DNA from: Paramacrobiotus richtersi
Taxonomy: Eukaryota; Tardigrada; Eutardigrada; Parachela; Macrobiotidae
DNA length: 45,182 nt
Assembly (NCBI GenBank): GCA_034698045.1
Contig: JAQGAU010000075.1
Location: forward strand, 1-45,182
Direction: 5' to 3'
Position 1 is the stretch's first letter. Every line of letters begins with the position of its first letter. Below the pieces are notes generated by a model. That model saw only the letters and a program-made list of their open reading frames with translations. It had not been told where the DNA came from and ran no database searches. Below are positions 9,512 through 21,593 of this stretch, piece by piece. Both the position numbers and the translations under genes were made by a program.

Positions 9512-9877
9512 CTGGATAACATATTTAAGTAAAACAAATATTAATAGCCAATAATTAGTACACATTTCTCAGGAAATTGGCATCGGGTGATAAATGGCTC
9601 GAATTGGCACGCATTTGTATTTATCGGAGTCCGAGTAAATCAAAATCCACGTAAATTATAACTTCAGACGTCGACCGCAAGAAGCGAGCTGGACCATGTT
9701 TTCATCAGAAACATATTACAGTCCGAATATATAATTATGTAAACGGCTAAAATGAGAAATGATTACTTGTTAGCTGTTTTCGTGAACTGATAGCGTCAAC
9801 TGGATTACCGGACGTCTGCACGTTCATTAGGATTCCGACAGGGAAAAACGCGTACATATACGTACATGGGGAAAAAA
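9512..9877. other. e-f type spacer lacking both elements
   Basis: The sequence resembles the region usually found between class-e and class-f elements, including the coding-like CCGGACGTCTGCACG (PDVCT) near 9810, but neither PLHYD element is present. Confidence 0.4.
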
Positions 9878-10160
9878 CAGCCGGTTAATCCCTGACAATC
9901 AGTTGCATTGGAAAGTTGTGGTTTGCACTTTTGCAACAGTTTTTCCTTTTTGGTACCGTCGTGCGGCGAAGATGGACTTTCTCATGCGTTGTTGTTGCCT
10001 TGGCGGAATATTACGGTGAATAATACGCAAATAATATGTAGAGCGACCGGTGGACAATTTTCACTGACCGAATTCGCGATTTGAATAAGGTTTATGTGCT
10101 GCGATATTATGAATGCACAATGACGGAGACCGTCGATCGTTGGAAGAAATTTCCATACAT
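9878..10160 (-). pseudogene. G block copy 1 (possible first exon)
   Basis: A roughly 280-bp stretch conserved with 43222-43511. Behind a CTTCAG acceptor-like border the minus strand reads EISSNDRRSPSLC in one frame and VSENCPPVALH in another. The second copy has ATG at the matching place (MATSSGDRRDPSVC), so this may be the start exon of the BTB-BACK unit. Both copies shift frame in the middle. No domain recognised. Confidence 0.4.
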
Positions 10161-12063
10161 CTGAAGTCAAAATTATAAGAAATTTCATAAGCTACGTCAA
10201 AAAAATCCAACCGCACTGTTTTCACTACGATTTTATTGTGAAATAATATCTTATAGAAATTCAGTTGATTAAATCGTTTATTAATATTGTAATTTATAAT
10301 AAATCATTACGCATTTGATCAATTAAATGAAAAAAGTAAATTTAATAAACTGTGACACATCATACAAAACTGTTTTTAACCAGCGAATACAGCTACCGAC
10401 GATCAGATACAGCCATTGCGCTACGATTCTCGCTGTTTACTATTTATTGCACACTGTAAACCATTCATACGTTATTCTTATCTTATTGTTATACACCAGG
10501 TAATCATATATATATATATAATATATATAATCATATACATTTTCTAGAGCAACAAAAATTCGGATTTACTGCCACTTTTTCCAAATGAAAGCATATGAAA
10601 GTGGACATAAAAAATGCTTCTTCTAACAAAAAGTTATGCAAATAACAACGGGCTAGTTCATAAAGATGGTATCAGTTTATTAATCAGCAAAAATATTATT
10701 TATAACCGAAGTATGCAACCTTCAACTTCTTTACAACTCACGTATCAAATTCAAAATTTAAGAGATATAACAAAAACAAAAACACCGGAAGATAACAGCG
10801 ACAATATTCAAATAAAATCAGCAGCGAATGCACATTTTTAAGCAGCCAAAACAATCAGAAGTTTTATTACAAATATACGAGACATTAATCTAAATCGGTA
10901 AAACCTAATAAAGTAGCAAAAACTATTATATTAAGACATAGTACTTCGAAGTACTGAAGTACTGAAACGATATTCAACAGGATTAAAGCGGTAAAGGTAC
11001 CTTTACTGATTTATATCATGTTGATTGATTGATTGTTATGTACACCTATAGTACTATTTAGTATTATAATTATAGCAAAATCAGCAAAGTCAGCCAGCCA
11101 ACTAAAAAAGGTAAATTCAGAAAAACTGCGAAATTTCATTCGCACTACTTCTACGTGTACCGCGAATATCGAATGGAACAACCCAGAGGCAGGTGCAGTC
11201 ACTACACTACGATTTCTCAGTTGTCGTTACTGCGCCATAAAACTCACACAAGTGAGTAGATCTAGACCATAATTCGGAAGGTCGTAGCAGATTTGATATC
11301 ACAGCAACCTCAACATTTTCTCAAAAGAAAGATATATCGATTAAAGTTATTAATTAAATCTAATCAATCAGGGACAATAATCCACTTAATATTTACAAAC
11401 TTTTTTGTACTTTTTACAACCCGTCTGAAAGTTAATGCAGGTTGTACAAGTGGAAAAGAACCATGCTGCTTACGAGTGTTTGCTCGAAATACTGTGCTAT
11501 TTAAAGATTGCCAAAAAGATCGCTAGAAATTTCTCTGATGATCGTTAGCCGGGAGTCTACAACCGCAGAAAAAACAGAAAGTCCACTGCGAAAGCTGCCC
11601 CGTTAGCGATGAATTAAAAGGTCATACATCCCACAAGTGTAAATGAATGTGATTTCACTCTATACACTTACGAATTAATATTGGCAAAGCTGAGCATTTC
11701 CATGCCAATGGGTTCCTGGAACACGGGATCGGACTTCATGTTTATTTTAATTTTTTTTCCCACGTTGTAAAACCTTAAATAAAACTTATTAGAAATTTGG
11801 AAGTTTCATTTCATTTTAATTTCATTTTTTTTCATCTTGGGGGGGGGGGAGGGGTTTCGTTTTTATGCCGAGACACTAACAGCAACAAGATCACATTGTT
11901 ATATAATACATACATGTATGTATCCAATGACATAAGATTTGTTTATCTTCACTTACCAAATTAGTCAAGTGTGCCCCTGTCGGTGCGGTTATAGGTTTGG
12001 TTTATGCCAGCGAAAACAGGTCTGCGCGCCTGAACGTCAGTAATGAATTAGGAACCGAATCGC
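10161..12063. other. array spacer with class-a and class-b elements
   Basis: PLHYD cores at 10419-10426 (class a, CGCTACGA variant) and 11205-11212 (class b). The conserved A-exon flank is present at 10560-10620, but the A exon itself is missing. An (AT)n tract lies at about 10506-10530 and a G-run at about 11842-11857. A plus-strand frame (11293-11526) ends LFKDCQKDR; it has no counterpart in other copies. Confidence 0.45.
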
Positions 12064-12215
12064 AATAAAGGCTGTGTTATTTTTTTGATCAGTTCATCGC
12101 GGTGGTCATCTGGGCGAAGCGGATGCAGCCCATGAGCGACTGGAAAATGCGGTAGGCGCGCCAATCGGTCGTGCTTCATCCAGTTGATGGCGGCCTCAAG
12201 CGCTTGGTACTCACT
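12064..12215 (-). pseudogene. H block: C-terminal part of BACK domain
   Basis: Behind a CTTGCAG acceptor the minus strand reads SEYQALEAAINWMKHD, the BACK-domain 'sE..vfeAvl.Wv.hD' helix. A shift of one base then gives YRIFQSLMGCIRFAQM, the 'R...l..Ll..iRf.lm' helix. A second shift returns to ELIKKITQPLL before a stop at 12048. Two single-base frameshifts break an otherwise well-conserved exon. This is the only H copy in the window. It sits between the BACK exon and the A block in minus-strand order, as expected for a BTB-BACK protein. Confidence 0.75.
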
Positions 12216-12426
12216 CTGCAAGAGGGAATATCTAAATGTTGTCCATCTGTTTAAGGAAGATATTCTTTCCCAATGTGCTGAATATGTTCGCGGATTAACG
12301 GTGTATGAAACAAAACGTACCAAGGAATATCCTGCGCTCTCCACGATTGAATATGTGCACCGTTGTATTTGTAATCCAGGGCAAAAACATACTACAGCAG
12401 ATTATACTAGTTTGTTTTCAGTGTAA
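12216..12426 (+). CDS. coding-like insert beside H block
   Basis: A plus-strand frame directly abutting the H block reads EDILSQCAEYVRGL and ends at TAA after TSLFSV. Its composition looks coding and it has no counterpart elsewhere in the array. It may be a captured exon from another gene, or chance. No family recognised. Confidence 0.25.
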
Positions 12427-12762
12427 AAAAATTCTATGTTTGGCTAAAGCGCTTAAATGATTCACGGGTATTCTGTTATGGATAGTAGCGGTTCATATGC
12501 CAAGCGTATTACGATAAGTATGCTCACACACCACGTCAGCCAGTGCACTACGATTCTAATGATAGCAGTTTGAGCCAGTTGATACATGCAACGAATAATA
12601 TATTCGTCAACAGTCATGTCCAACTGTAAAAGATCAGCGCAATAAACAGCTACAAACTTTCGATGGGATTCGTTACATTCTGCTGTTCAACATTAATAAT
12701 AATTTTATATACAAGTCAAGTACAACTAATGAACACATATTACTTTCCAACGCTATTTTCTA
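12427..12762. other. spacer with class-g element
   Basis: Class-g PLHYD element (core 12546-12553, plus), read as RQPVHYDSNDSS in an open frame. Nothing else supported. Confidence 0.45.
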
Positions 12763-12862
12763 GTGTTGAAATGAGTTGTTTTGACCTAGATATGCTTGTG
12801 ACTAACACAGCATCTCCACTAAATATTCAACAATCAAATGAAACAAAAGTCAAAACAAGTAA
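12763..12862 (+). CDS. exon-like segment of unknown gene
   Basis: Bounded by acceptor CTATTTTCTAG and donor GTATGT. The 33-codon frame between them includes MSCFDLDMLVTNTAS and is open. A partly matching copy of its last 50 bp occurs at 12965-13017. Function unknown; it could be an exon of a plus-strand gene nested in the array. Confidence 0.3.
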
Positions 12863-12897
12863 GGTATGTCTACTATGAATGTATGTTTAATTTGTTT

Positions 12898-12921
12898 CTT
12901 GAATATATATATATATTCAAG
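12898..12921. repeat. 24-bp perfect palindrome
   Basis: CTTGAATATATA followed directly by its reverse complement, with no spacer. Built on an AT dinucleotide tract. Confidence 0.9.
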
Positions 12922-13097
12922 TATTACTCGGTGGTGGTCCGGTTTTAGCTACAAGCGTACCAAAATCAAACAAACAAGAGTCAAAACAAGTGTAGGACAA
13001 GTCTGTTGCGAATGTATAAGAATGGAAGAGAAAATATAAAATCAATAAAAACGGTCAACCTCGCCAGGAAAATAAACCAGTGAGAACAATTTGTAGG

Positions 13098-13150
13098 ACC
13101 GCCCGACAAAGATGGTGGCCAGCTTGGTTCTGGCAATGTCGAAGAGTCCA
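13098..13150 (-). pseudogene. BACK exon remnant
   Basis: About 53 bp of the BACK exon remain, reading GLFDIARTKLATIFVG. They match FGIAWTKLATMFVE in the full copy at 23559-23840. Both exon ends are gone. Confidence 0.7.
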
Positions 13151-14482
13151 TAGTGTAATCGCAGATACTGTACTGTATGTGGCTGTTTACATATACGGCC
13201 GTACTGCCTTCTGTGTATATTTGCTTCGTTCTTGTGTATATCTTAATAAGAAAATAATTGTTATTATTTTTCTGTTTGGTTTCGTTCCTTAATTGTCTTC
13301 TGGGAAACTGTTGCTGCATACAGTAAAATTCTGTCGTGCAGTTTTACCAACACGGAAAAGCTATGGGCAACTTTTAATTCTTCTTTAACGTGATTGATTA
13401 TGTGGGTTACGCAATTCGGATTAAATACAGCGTAAACTGAATGAAATCGTAGTGCTGCGGCAAATTTGTTACTGCATCCACATCAGGTAAAATTTGTAGG
13501 TGAAATCAGTGCCTGAATTTAAGGCATATAAACAATTTTTGGTAGTCGGCATGTTTCTATTTTGGGTGTCCCTGTAACAGAAACGGCGGCGTTTTGGAAG
13601 ATAATGTCATGAAAAAATATTACTGTTATTAGTACTGTTATCCTATTTCTGTAAAGTGATACAAAAACGAAAGATATTTTCGTGTCCCAAACGTCAAGTT
13701 TATGTTTGATTTAGTCACCATGTGTTTTTTTAACTAGTTACATACATTTAAATTGATAAGAATGTTTCATTGATAAGAATTGATAAGAATAGATGTAGTT
13801 CGTTATGTACGATCCGAAAAAGCCGTATTGCAGTATTGCAGAGCAAATGTGCCTGTATGTGCTACAAAGTAGTACGTGATGATCGTAGTACAAAGGCTTA
13901 AATTCCGTTGTTTTGCACAATAAAAAACTCTCAAAACGGTCTTAATACTGCAAAAAAATGGTCATATTACTTTTTTCGATCAGTTTTACCAATTGCACAT
14001 TTTGCTTATATTGTTCTTATGCATGATGATTGATTATCACGAATTCTGTTGCCCTCCCCTTGTCAGTACTGTATCCACTAATGTCCGAAGCATATGAGGC
14101 AGAATCGAAGACGTTGAGCCAGATAAACTTGCGTACAATAAACTAATTTTTATCAGTTTTTGTGATACAGTCTTTCAGAGATTACCTTGCTTGTGGTCGC
14201 TGTGATTTTTGATGCAACTGAATAAAATAAATATCCTATATATATTAAACTAAATTTTAAACTACTTAACTGAGACTGTACAAAAATGATTTCCTTATTA
14301 ATAAAAACTATTAACGAATTTGAGAATTTTAATGTATCCGTTTTAATGGTTTTAAATTTTTAATTAAATATAAGTTTTAATGCCAGGTACTTTAATCACT
14401 GACGCAACACGGATGTCAAATTAGTATGTTGAAGTGGAACGAATGAGAAAACTCAGCGTTGGCATCGAAACTATAACGAATT
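13151..14482. other. array spacer with class-h and class-c elements
   Basis: PLHYD cores at 13447-13454 (class h, minus, reading PQHYDFIQ) and 13883-13890 (class c, minus, reading KPLYYDHHVLL). A minus frame is open through the class-c element for 60 codons. The rest is AT-rich spacer matching 24.0-24.6 kb in part. Confidence 0.45.
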
Positions 14483-14974
14483 TTATTGCATATACAAGTT
14501 AAATACAAAGTTAACACTAATAATAAAAAATGGTTTATTTCGCCAGTAACCAACATAATCTGCTGTATATATCAATGGGTAAAGGCCGTGCGGTATAATT
14601 TCAAGTATCCACTGAAACATGACGTGAAGATCGTAGTACATCGGCTCAAGATGCATCCCATTCATACGACTCTTGGTAATTAAAACGCAGTACATAACTG
14701 TAAGTTGCAAAGCGGAGTGAAATGCTTCCGTACTGCAATGATCAAGTTCTAAAATTATTTTTGTTTCGGTCAGTTTGCGGACTTCTGTATAATGACGAAT
14801 TGTAGCGAATTCTGCTGCGACCATTACAAAAGAAGCACCCACTACATTCAGCGATGAATGTGTAATTCTGCATTTGTACTTCAACGTACTGCACGAAACT
14901 AAGTCGAAAATTCTACAGTCGATACTAATTTTCCTTTGAAAGAACAGATTTATATGGTCTAGAAATCTGATCAA
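14483..14974 (-). CDS. 163-codon ORF through a class-c PLHYD element, membrane-like
   Basis: The longest open frame of the window. It contains the class-c element (core 14631-14638) as LEPMYYDLHVMF, preceded by a hydrophobic run (FHSALQLTVMYCVLI) and followed by HGLYPLIYTADYVGYW. The last resembles a GPCR transmembrane-7 'NPxxY' segment with Asn replaced. The aligned class-c copies at 7865, 24413, 24778 and 31277 keep parts of the same frame, for example VGYGRIK and FLSVRYTD. It may be the best-preserved member of a second gene family, perhaps seven-transmembrane. That call rests on short motifs only. Confidence 0.35.
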   Translation of the reverse strand: MIRFLDHINLFFQRKISIDCRIFDLVSCSTLKYKCRITHSSLNVVGASFVMVAAEFATIRHYTEVRKLTETKIILELDHCSTEAFHSALQLTVMYCVLITKSRMNGMHLEPMYYDLHVMFQWILEIIPHGLYPLIYTADYVGYWRNKPFFIISVNFVFNLYMQ

Positions 14975-15124
14975 GAAAGCAGGAAAAAAATCAGCTTGGA
15001 AAACTGTGTTCAGATAAAGCCAGTTCCAACGTTTTCAAATTTTTCTCGTGGATTTAAAGCAAACGAGTCTGACAATGAGTCGGCTGGCAGTAAGCCACTC
15101 CTCTACGACTAGCCTTCATACTAA
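14975..15124. other. spacer with class-e element
   Basis: Class-e element (core 15101-15108, plus, CTCTACGA variant) reading KPLLYD then stop. It lies only 17 bp from the D block remnant that follows, instead of on the far side of D. Confidence 0.45.
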
Positions 15125-15229
15125 TGCGACGCTCCGCAGCATCCCGTGGCAAAATCAGAACCGGCGCGTCGCCCTCTGGAGCGGTCAGCGGTACCTGCTA
15201 ATCTGTTTGAAACTTTGAAAACTCACTTC
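15125..15229 (-). pseudogene. D block copy 2, 5' half
   Basis: Keeps the first half of D up to the EGDAPVP-equivalent (ccggcgcgtcgccctc). A frame-disturbing insertion lies in the acceptor-proximal part. The basic second half is absent. Confidence 0.55.
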
Positions 15230-16327
15230 CTATTTCCTAACAAACCTATTCACGTCAATAAAGTACATGTACTAGCAGCTTACAATCTGTATCAAATTTC
15301 TCAGGAAGCTGTTCGACAAATAAGCTAAAATCAACACTGCCACGCGCTTACGATCCACAAAAGAACCGCAATTCTGGAGAATTAACATTTGAAAAATAAA
15401 TTGTTTTGAAAATAACAGAACCAGATTTATCTCATGTAAAAACAAAAATAAGTTGAAAAGTTTTGTTAAGAGCAAGCTATTCCTGACACGTTGTCCCGTT
15501 TTTTATGGATTCTATCAAGAGAATTGAAGGCGACTACAAGCCACTTCACTACGACGCCACTAACTTTCAGTACCATAGTATTCATACATATTACCTGCCA
15601 CGAGCAAATCTAAGCCAGTAATTTTATGATTTTTTCCCTGTAAACCCCGTAAAAATCCCCGTAAACATCATCTTCGACGTGCCCATTAAAGATTCAACAA
15701 GGCTAACAAGAGCCAGCCAGATTTACATATCACCAGCTACCGATGATTATCGGGGTCACAGTAAATGAAAATCCACGTACGTCAATAAGAGTGTCAGACA
15801 CTGTTTCCTGAAAAACATCCTCTTGTTCGAATATATAAAGACCGAAAGAAAAGGGGGTAACCTTTGAGCTGATTTAGTCCGAATATACAAAGATAGAAAC
15901 AAAAAGTGTTACTTTTGAGCTGTTTTCGTGAATTGAAAAATACAAGTTCTCAATTAAATGAAAAAATAAATTTGATAAAAACTGCGACATCTCTTACAAA
16001 ACTGTTTATAATAAGCGATACTGTAACTCCATAATTACTGCACAGACATGTATCCACTACACTATGATTCGCATGATAACAACACAGGTTTATTAACTGC
16101 TGTAAACCATTAATATGCATATGCTACTTCTTTTAACAGCGTACCCAACACACCAAGTACCGTAAAGCATCGTCTCGAAACAACTAAAATTCGGATTTTC
16201 TGCAACTTTTCCATGTGAAAATGGACAAAAAACTACGCATTCTGGGAAAAAATGATGAAATTATTTGAATTATTTATTTCGAACAAACCAACAAACCAAA
16301 TTGAACATTTGCGCCAATGTCAACTAC
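15230..16327. other. array spacer with class-e and class-a elements
   Basis: PLHYD cores at 15547-15554 (class e, PLHYDATNFQ) and 16060-16067 (class a, YPLHYDSHDNNTG). These are among the longest open contexts of either class. Confidence 0.5.
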
Positions 16328-16457
16328 AGATCACTAGCACAACCCAGAATTCTGGTAATGTTTCTCCATTCGAACGGGCTTCATTCGCGCTTTGGGCATT
16401 TCGTAATCCGGCCAGTTCTGATCTAGGCTGGCAATACCTGGCACATACGGACGCGCT
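16328..16457 (-). pseudogene. A block copy 2
   Basis: A block with a short duplication inside it (GGCTGGCAATACCTGGCA) that breaks the frame seen in copies 5 and 7. The acceptor has changed to CCATAG. Confidence 0.6.
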
Positions 16458-17265
16458 ATGGACATACGAGTATATTTAAGTCACATCAAATTAAAACTAC
16501 AAACAGGCGAGTTCATCGAAATGTTTTCATTTTTTTATTAGCATAAAGTTAATTATGACCGAACTAAGTAAACTTATTTCTTACAAGTACTTTGGTATTA
16601 TGAATGAATTCAAAATTTAAAAAAAAACATAAACAATAGCAAAATGTAAACAACGATAATATTCGGATAAAATTAGCGGAAATATCCACATTTCTAAGCA
16701 ATCAGAACTAGCAGAATCTCTTTGCAAGTGATTCGACGTCGATATAAATACGAAGAAACCGAATAAAAGTGCATACTGAAGTCACGCTATGCTATGCTGT
16801 TATCGTAGTGAAGTGGCACATAAGGAGCTCCCACTTTTATCTCCGATTCCACACACATCTCTGAATACCGAGCATGAAATTCGTTCGCGTAAATCTTTTT
16901 TTAAACCGCCATAGAACTGTATTGTGACGGGAAGGAAAATGTCATCCTAAATCAAAAATTCTGCCGAAAGTACATCCACTTGCACGGACAAAACCAAGCC
17001 GCAGTCAAAAAACTGATTCTGACTTTTGTTGCCGTGTATTCACACAAGTAGCACGCTAAAATAAGGTAATCGTCCCAATATATCCGGCAGTATCGAAATT
17101 TCATTATTTATTTTAGTTACTTATTTTACATTAATTACCCATTATTGTAACTACATTATTTCATTTTAAATTTTTTTCCACATTATTTCTTTATTAATTA
17201 TTCATCCATTATCGTAACTTCATTATTCAATTTTAAATTGTGCTTTTAAATTTTAAACTATGCCG
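16458..17265. other. array spacer with class-d element
   Basis: Class-d element (core 16803-16810, minus, VPLHYDNSIA). AT-rich, with repeated ATTATTTCATT phrases at 17100-17230. Confidence 0.45.
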
Positions 17266-17345
17266 GCATGCTCCGGCAAATTGAGCGGCACGGAGGCGTC
17301 ACCTTCGCGATCGACCACCGGCTGGTTTATTTCAAAACTCAGTCC
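17266..17345 (-). pseudogene. D block copy 3, 5' half
   Basis: Retains the SFE(I)NQPVVDREGDA-like first half and ends abruptly in AT-rich sequence. The second half is missing. Confidence 0.55.
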
Positions 17346-18233
17346 TATCAAACATATTTAAGTCGACGAAAATACTAAGAGCTTACAATCTGTACCAGAT
17401 TTACAGTCGTACCAACCGGGCGACAAATTAGCAAGAATCGGGACTGCTACAAGCTATCCACAATTGCATAGTGTTATTTTGGTAAGATCCTACCGGCTGT
17501 GAAAATTACAAGAACAGATTTATATGATGTAAAAAGAAACGTTATCTGCTGTATGTTTCTAAGAAAAAACTTTGAGAAAACCGGTTCTAGCTTTTTCTAA
17601 TAGAAGTATTTCTTGTGGATTTAGTCCGCACTGGGGATATAATAAGCCACTTCACTACGACTAACTTTCGCAATGTGCAGGATATGTAATTGATACGAAC
17701 CTAGCACGAACAAGTTTAAGCTTTTCATAGTTGTTTAAAAATCCTTGTAAATATTATCTTCCACAACCAGAGATTCCCAACGCTAAAAATAAAATACGAA
17801 CCAGCAGTAATGATAATTAGCAAACATGTGTAATTATCGGAATCCGAGTAAATTAAAATCTGCATAAATAAAACTTCAGAGACACTGACCGCAAGAAGCG
17901 GGTTGAAATATGTGTTCCTCAGAAATCCGTTTCTGTCCGAGTATATATGAAACGACTACAATTATAAAATGAGTTTTCGGAAACTACGAAAATTAACTTG
18001 TGATTTCTCAGATGTTCACACAATTTGTTGTGACCCAATATAACGATGAGCCCCTGCACTACGGTTCAATGTCATATTCGCATGCACAGGCAATCTGTAT
18101 ATGGGCAAAATTCATGCACCTGAATTTACTGATCATGAGTTCGTTGTCATAACAAAAGAAGACCTTTTCCTATTTTTCGCATCAATGAATTAAGTGGTCG
18201 GTGTATAAAACAACCGACTCGCCTTGATTCTAC
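17346..18233. other. spacer with class-e and class-f elements
   Basis: PLHYD cores at 17653-17660 (class e) and 18057-18064 (class f, EPLHYGS), 404 bp apart. Similar e-to-f distances (389-439 bp) recur in five other places. Confidence 0.5.
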
Positions 18234-18468
18234 CCACGTACAACTAACTGGCGACATTGAGCAGTCCCAAAAAGGTCACTTCTGAGCCAAAGTCAATGAG
18301 GACGGGATTCTGCTTGTACAGACTGCAGCCGCGCTGGTAGCAAAAAATCCGCCCAGTCATCGCTGTGCGCCGATAACAACGGCAGATGCATGGGCACGAA
18401 AGCCTCCGCACACTTCAGCTCCACATCCAGCAGTCGATTTTCCAGTACCATAAACCCAAAAACAGCGA
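18234..18468 (-). pseudogene. B block (BTB) copy 4, near full length
   Basis: The best-preserved BTB copy. The minus strand reads LLDVELKCAEAFVPMHLPLL then SAHSDDWADF. It slips by one base at a T6 run (near 18345-18350) and continues in the next frame as YQRGCSLYKQNPVLIDFGS. There is a stop in the NVAS-TAG-LYVG position. Borders: acceptor CAATCCAG, donor GTAGAA. It lacks nothing of the BTB core except frame continuity. The homopolymer slip could be a real mutation or an assembly error. Confidence 0.75.
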
Positions 18469-21353
18469 CTGGATTGTTTAAAAGCGTAATACTGTGTTAA
18501 GCTGAAATTTTTTTATCAGTTGTTTATCATACACAGGTTAGTGCAGATAAGTGTTTCGATTAATTTGGTTAAATTCACTGCCTTTAATTTCACTTCGACC
18601 GTGGAAATCTTTACTGCCAGCAACGGGACAATTGGCTTTTTTTGATTCGTCCTGGTTCCAAACTGTTGTATCCTTATTAATTTCGAACCTGCATTGCAAA
18701 AATTTATGAGTGAAAGTCGAAACGTTTTCAGTATCTGCTACGAAATACGAGTTTATAACAATGTTCTTCTTTCGCATCGTTACTGCACTAACTGCATATT
18801 TTTCTATTTAAATTGAATTCAGTTATCAATAAATTCAGCTAGAATCGAACTTGAATTATCTCAGTTTGTATTAATAAATCAAAAATATCCTACCGAACTT
18901 AACTAAGCAATTTGCCTTATAAGGCAGATTATTCCGAATTATTCGGAACACAGTACGAGTTGGGAAATTAATCCACAGTAACAGTTTAGAAACAAGATGG
19001 CATACTATAGCTGCCATGATATGCATACTCGGTATCTGTACGTGGCTATATCAACAATAACAGCTACCAATTTAATTTTAACTGTCCCAACTGATACTGT
19101 AGTTCAGCCTGTACGGTGATCGTAGTGAAGTGGCTACATCTGTCGTCCCCATTGTCGATCAACGCACAGTTCTGTAGATATACCAGCATATAAATCGTTC
19201 GCGTAAATTTTTTGCCACAACTGTACCGAGAACATACTACGAGAATTCCGTAAAAAGTAATTTGTGTACGAACAAAAACCAAGTCGCAGTCAAAAGAATG
19301 ATTCTAAGTTTCTAACTCGATAATTATGACACATGGTTTGCCGAACTGTTGCCGAACTGAAAACTCACGACCTAAATAACATAAATAAAAGTGTTAACAG
19401 CTTGCAGCCAAAGCACAATTTCTCACGAAATCGTTCGTATACCGGGCGACAAATTAGCTAAAATTGGCACTACTACGAGCTATACATCCATAATAGTATT
19501 GTGTTATTCTTGAAAGTTCATGCAGGCTCTGAAAACGAGCAGAACAGCTTTCCCTGATGTAAAAACAACCGCGTAACCTTAAAAAAACCATGTAACAACA
19601 AGCGTAACCTGAAAACAGTATGTTCTGGGAAAGTCAATTCTAATATTTTCTGCTTTTTGTAGATTTAGAGCGAATAAGATGGAATCATTAAGCCACTTCA
19701 CTACGACTTACTTTCTTAATGTGTAAGAATTTTATACGAACAAGGTTAACCCATTGCATTATCCCTGTTTAAAAATCCTCGTAAACCTTATCTTCAACGT
19801 GCCGAAAGATTCAACAACGCTAAATGTAAAGAAGACCCAGCAAGAATGATAATTAGCAGCCAAGTACAATTATCGGAGTAAATTAAAATCTACGTAAATA
19901 AAAATTTTAAACAGCAACCGCAAGATCGAAGCAAGCTGAAACAATTTGTATTGTTTTCCTCAAAAACACATTTCAGTCAGAGTATAGAAAGACCGAAATA
20001 AGAAATGACGACTTCTGAGCTGTTTCGACATACTTAATTCTGTAAGTATAATATTAACTACCTTGACCAGATTTAGACGAGCCTCTGCACTACGATTCAC
20101 AACTACCATTGGGATTCCGACATGTATGATGTACCCACATACCTACCTACTTGCATAATTACTAGAACACATAAAAACTGCAATAAAATCAGCATTATGC
20201 GTTACCATTTCTTAATCAGAACGGCAAAAAGATCATAAGTTCTCACTTACTCACAAGACGTTTTCTAAATTTATCCGATTCACAAGTGTATTTATTTCTT
20301 TATTGTTATTATTGTGCTCATCTTTATTATCGTTCTGGTTGAAACAGGTTAAATATTGTAAATTTACAATATTTAACATGTTTCAATCAGAACGATAAAA
20401 ACAACATAATTTCGTACTTACATACAGAATTGTTCACAATTAATAAGCTTTTTTAAAAGTATTCAGTTTTAGTTTTTTTTATTCTTGTCATTATTGTGTG
20501 ACTTGTGTCGTAATAATTAAGATGAAGATAAAATGTACTTTGCTGACAATCAACTAAACAAACGCTACTTCTGCCGGTTTTAATGATTCCCGTTTTCCAG
20601 GATTATCTTATAATAACGTTAACGTTGTGATTTTTATTCGAATAATCCGATTTTTATTCTTGTTAAAATATATTAATTCTAAAAACAAATATTCTGCATA
20701 AATTTAATTAACATTTAATAACTACTTCACTGAAGCTGCAAAATAAAAAGTACATTAATTACAATTAATACAGACCCTATTACTTAAGTGTGATATAGAT
20801 TTGAGAATTAAAATATGCATGACCGAGACTTTTAATCCACGACGCAACCCGGATATCGAATTAGTATTCTGAAGTGGAACGAATGAAAAAATTCTACTTT
20901 AGCGTCGATACCGAGGCGTGTTTCCCGCTGCAAAAATTCTTGCAAAATTATTGTAAAAACTTGCTTCAATAATTATTGCGAATTGTACAGCGATCATTGC
21001 TATAAAAGCAGCGGCTAAATTCTTCGCGGATTAAAAGTTGTTGTGATGTAAATTTACGAGGTAAATACTTCCCCGACAATACATTTAACAACTGTTACCA
21101 TTGTTTATGACACCAGTTCTCGACGAGTATCTGATTAACTTCGTGATTTTTGTATAAATAAAAATCTCAATTTATTACCAGCTTTATATTACTGCAAAAT
21201 GTTACTGGTATGTGCATCGAAATACTAGGTGATAATTCATTAACTGAATTTGCGTTATGTTTGTTGTTGTAACAAAAGGTAAACTGTTTCCTCATTTTCG
21301 TGTCAAAAGTGGTTTGTGTACAAAACAACAGATTCATTCGCCTTTGACTGTGC
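18469..21353. other. array spacer with class-d, class-e and class-f elements
   Basis: PLHYD cores at 19120-19127 (class d, PLHYDHRTG), 19699-19706 (class e, PLHYDLLS) and 20088-20095 (class f, EPLHYDSQLPL). A 20-bp remnant of the D-block acceptor end sits near 19355-19375, between d and e as expected. No other blocks are seen. Confidence 0.5.
20325..20400. repeat. 76-bp palindrome
   Basis: GGTTAAATATTGTAAA is followed immediately by TTTACAATATTTAACA. The arms extend to TTATCGTTCTG and CAGAACGATAA. Over the central 64 bp the two arms differ at only two positions. It has no spacer, so it could extrude as a cruciform. Confidence 0.9.
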
Positions 21354-21593
21354 CCACGTACAACTAATTGACGACATTGCGCAATCCCAGTAAGGTCACC
21401 GCTGAGCCAAAGTCAATCAGGATGGGATTCTGCTGGTACAGGCTGCAGCCGCGCCGATATTAAACAGAAATCCGTCCACACATCGCAGTGCGCGGATATT
21501 AACGGCAGATGCATGCAGGCACGTAGCCCTTCGCACACTTCAGCTCCACATCCAGCAGTCGCATTTCCGGTGCCATAAACCCAAAAATAGAGA
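21354..21593 (-). pseudogene. B block (BTB) copy 5
   Basis: Full-length BTB block with both borders. It has insertions in the HLPL and YQRG regions (ACMHLPLISAHCDVWTDF in one frame, SAVTLLGLRNVVN in another). Frame-broken at least three times. Confidence 0.7.

Noticed and set aside
10500..10530. AT dinucleotide tract as a regulatory element
   Set aside because: Simple microsatellite in AT-rich DNA; no further evidence.
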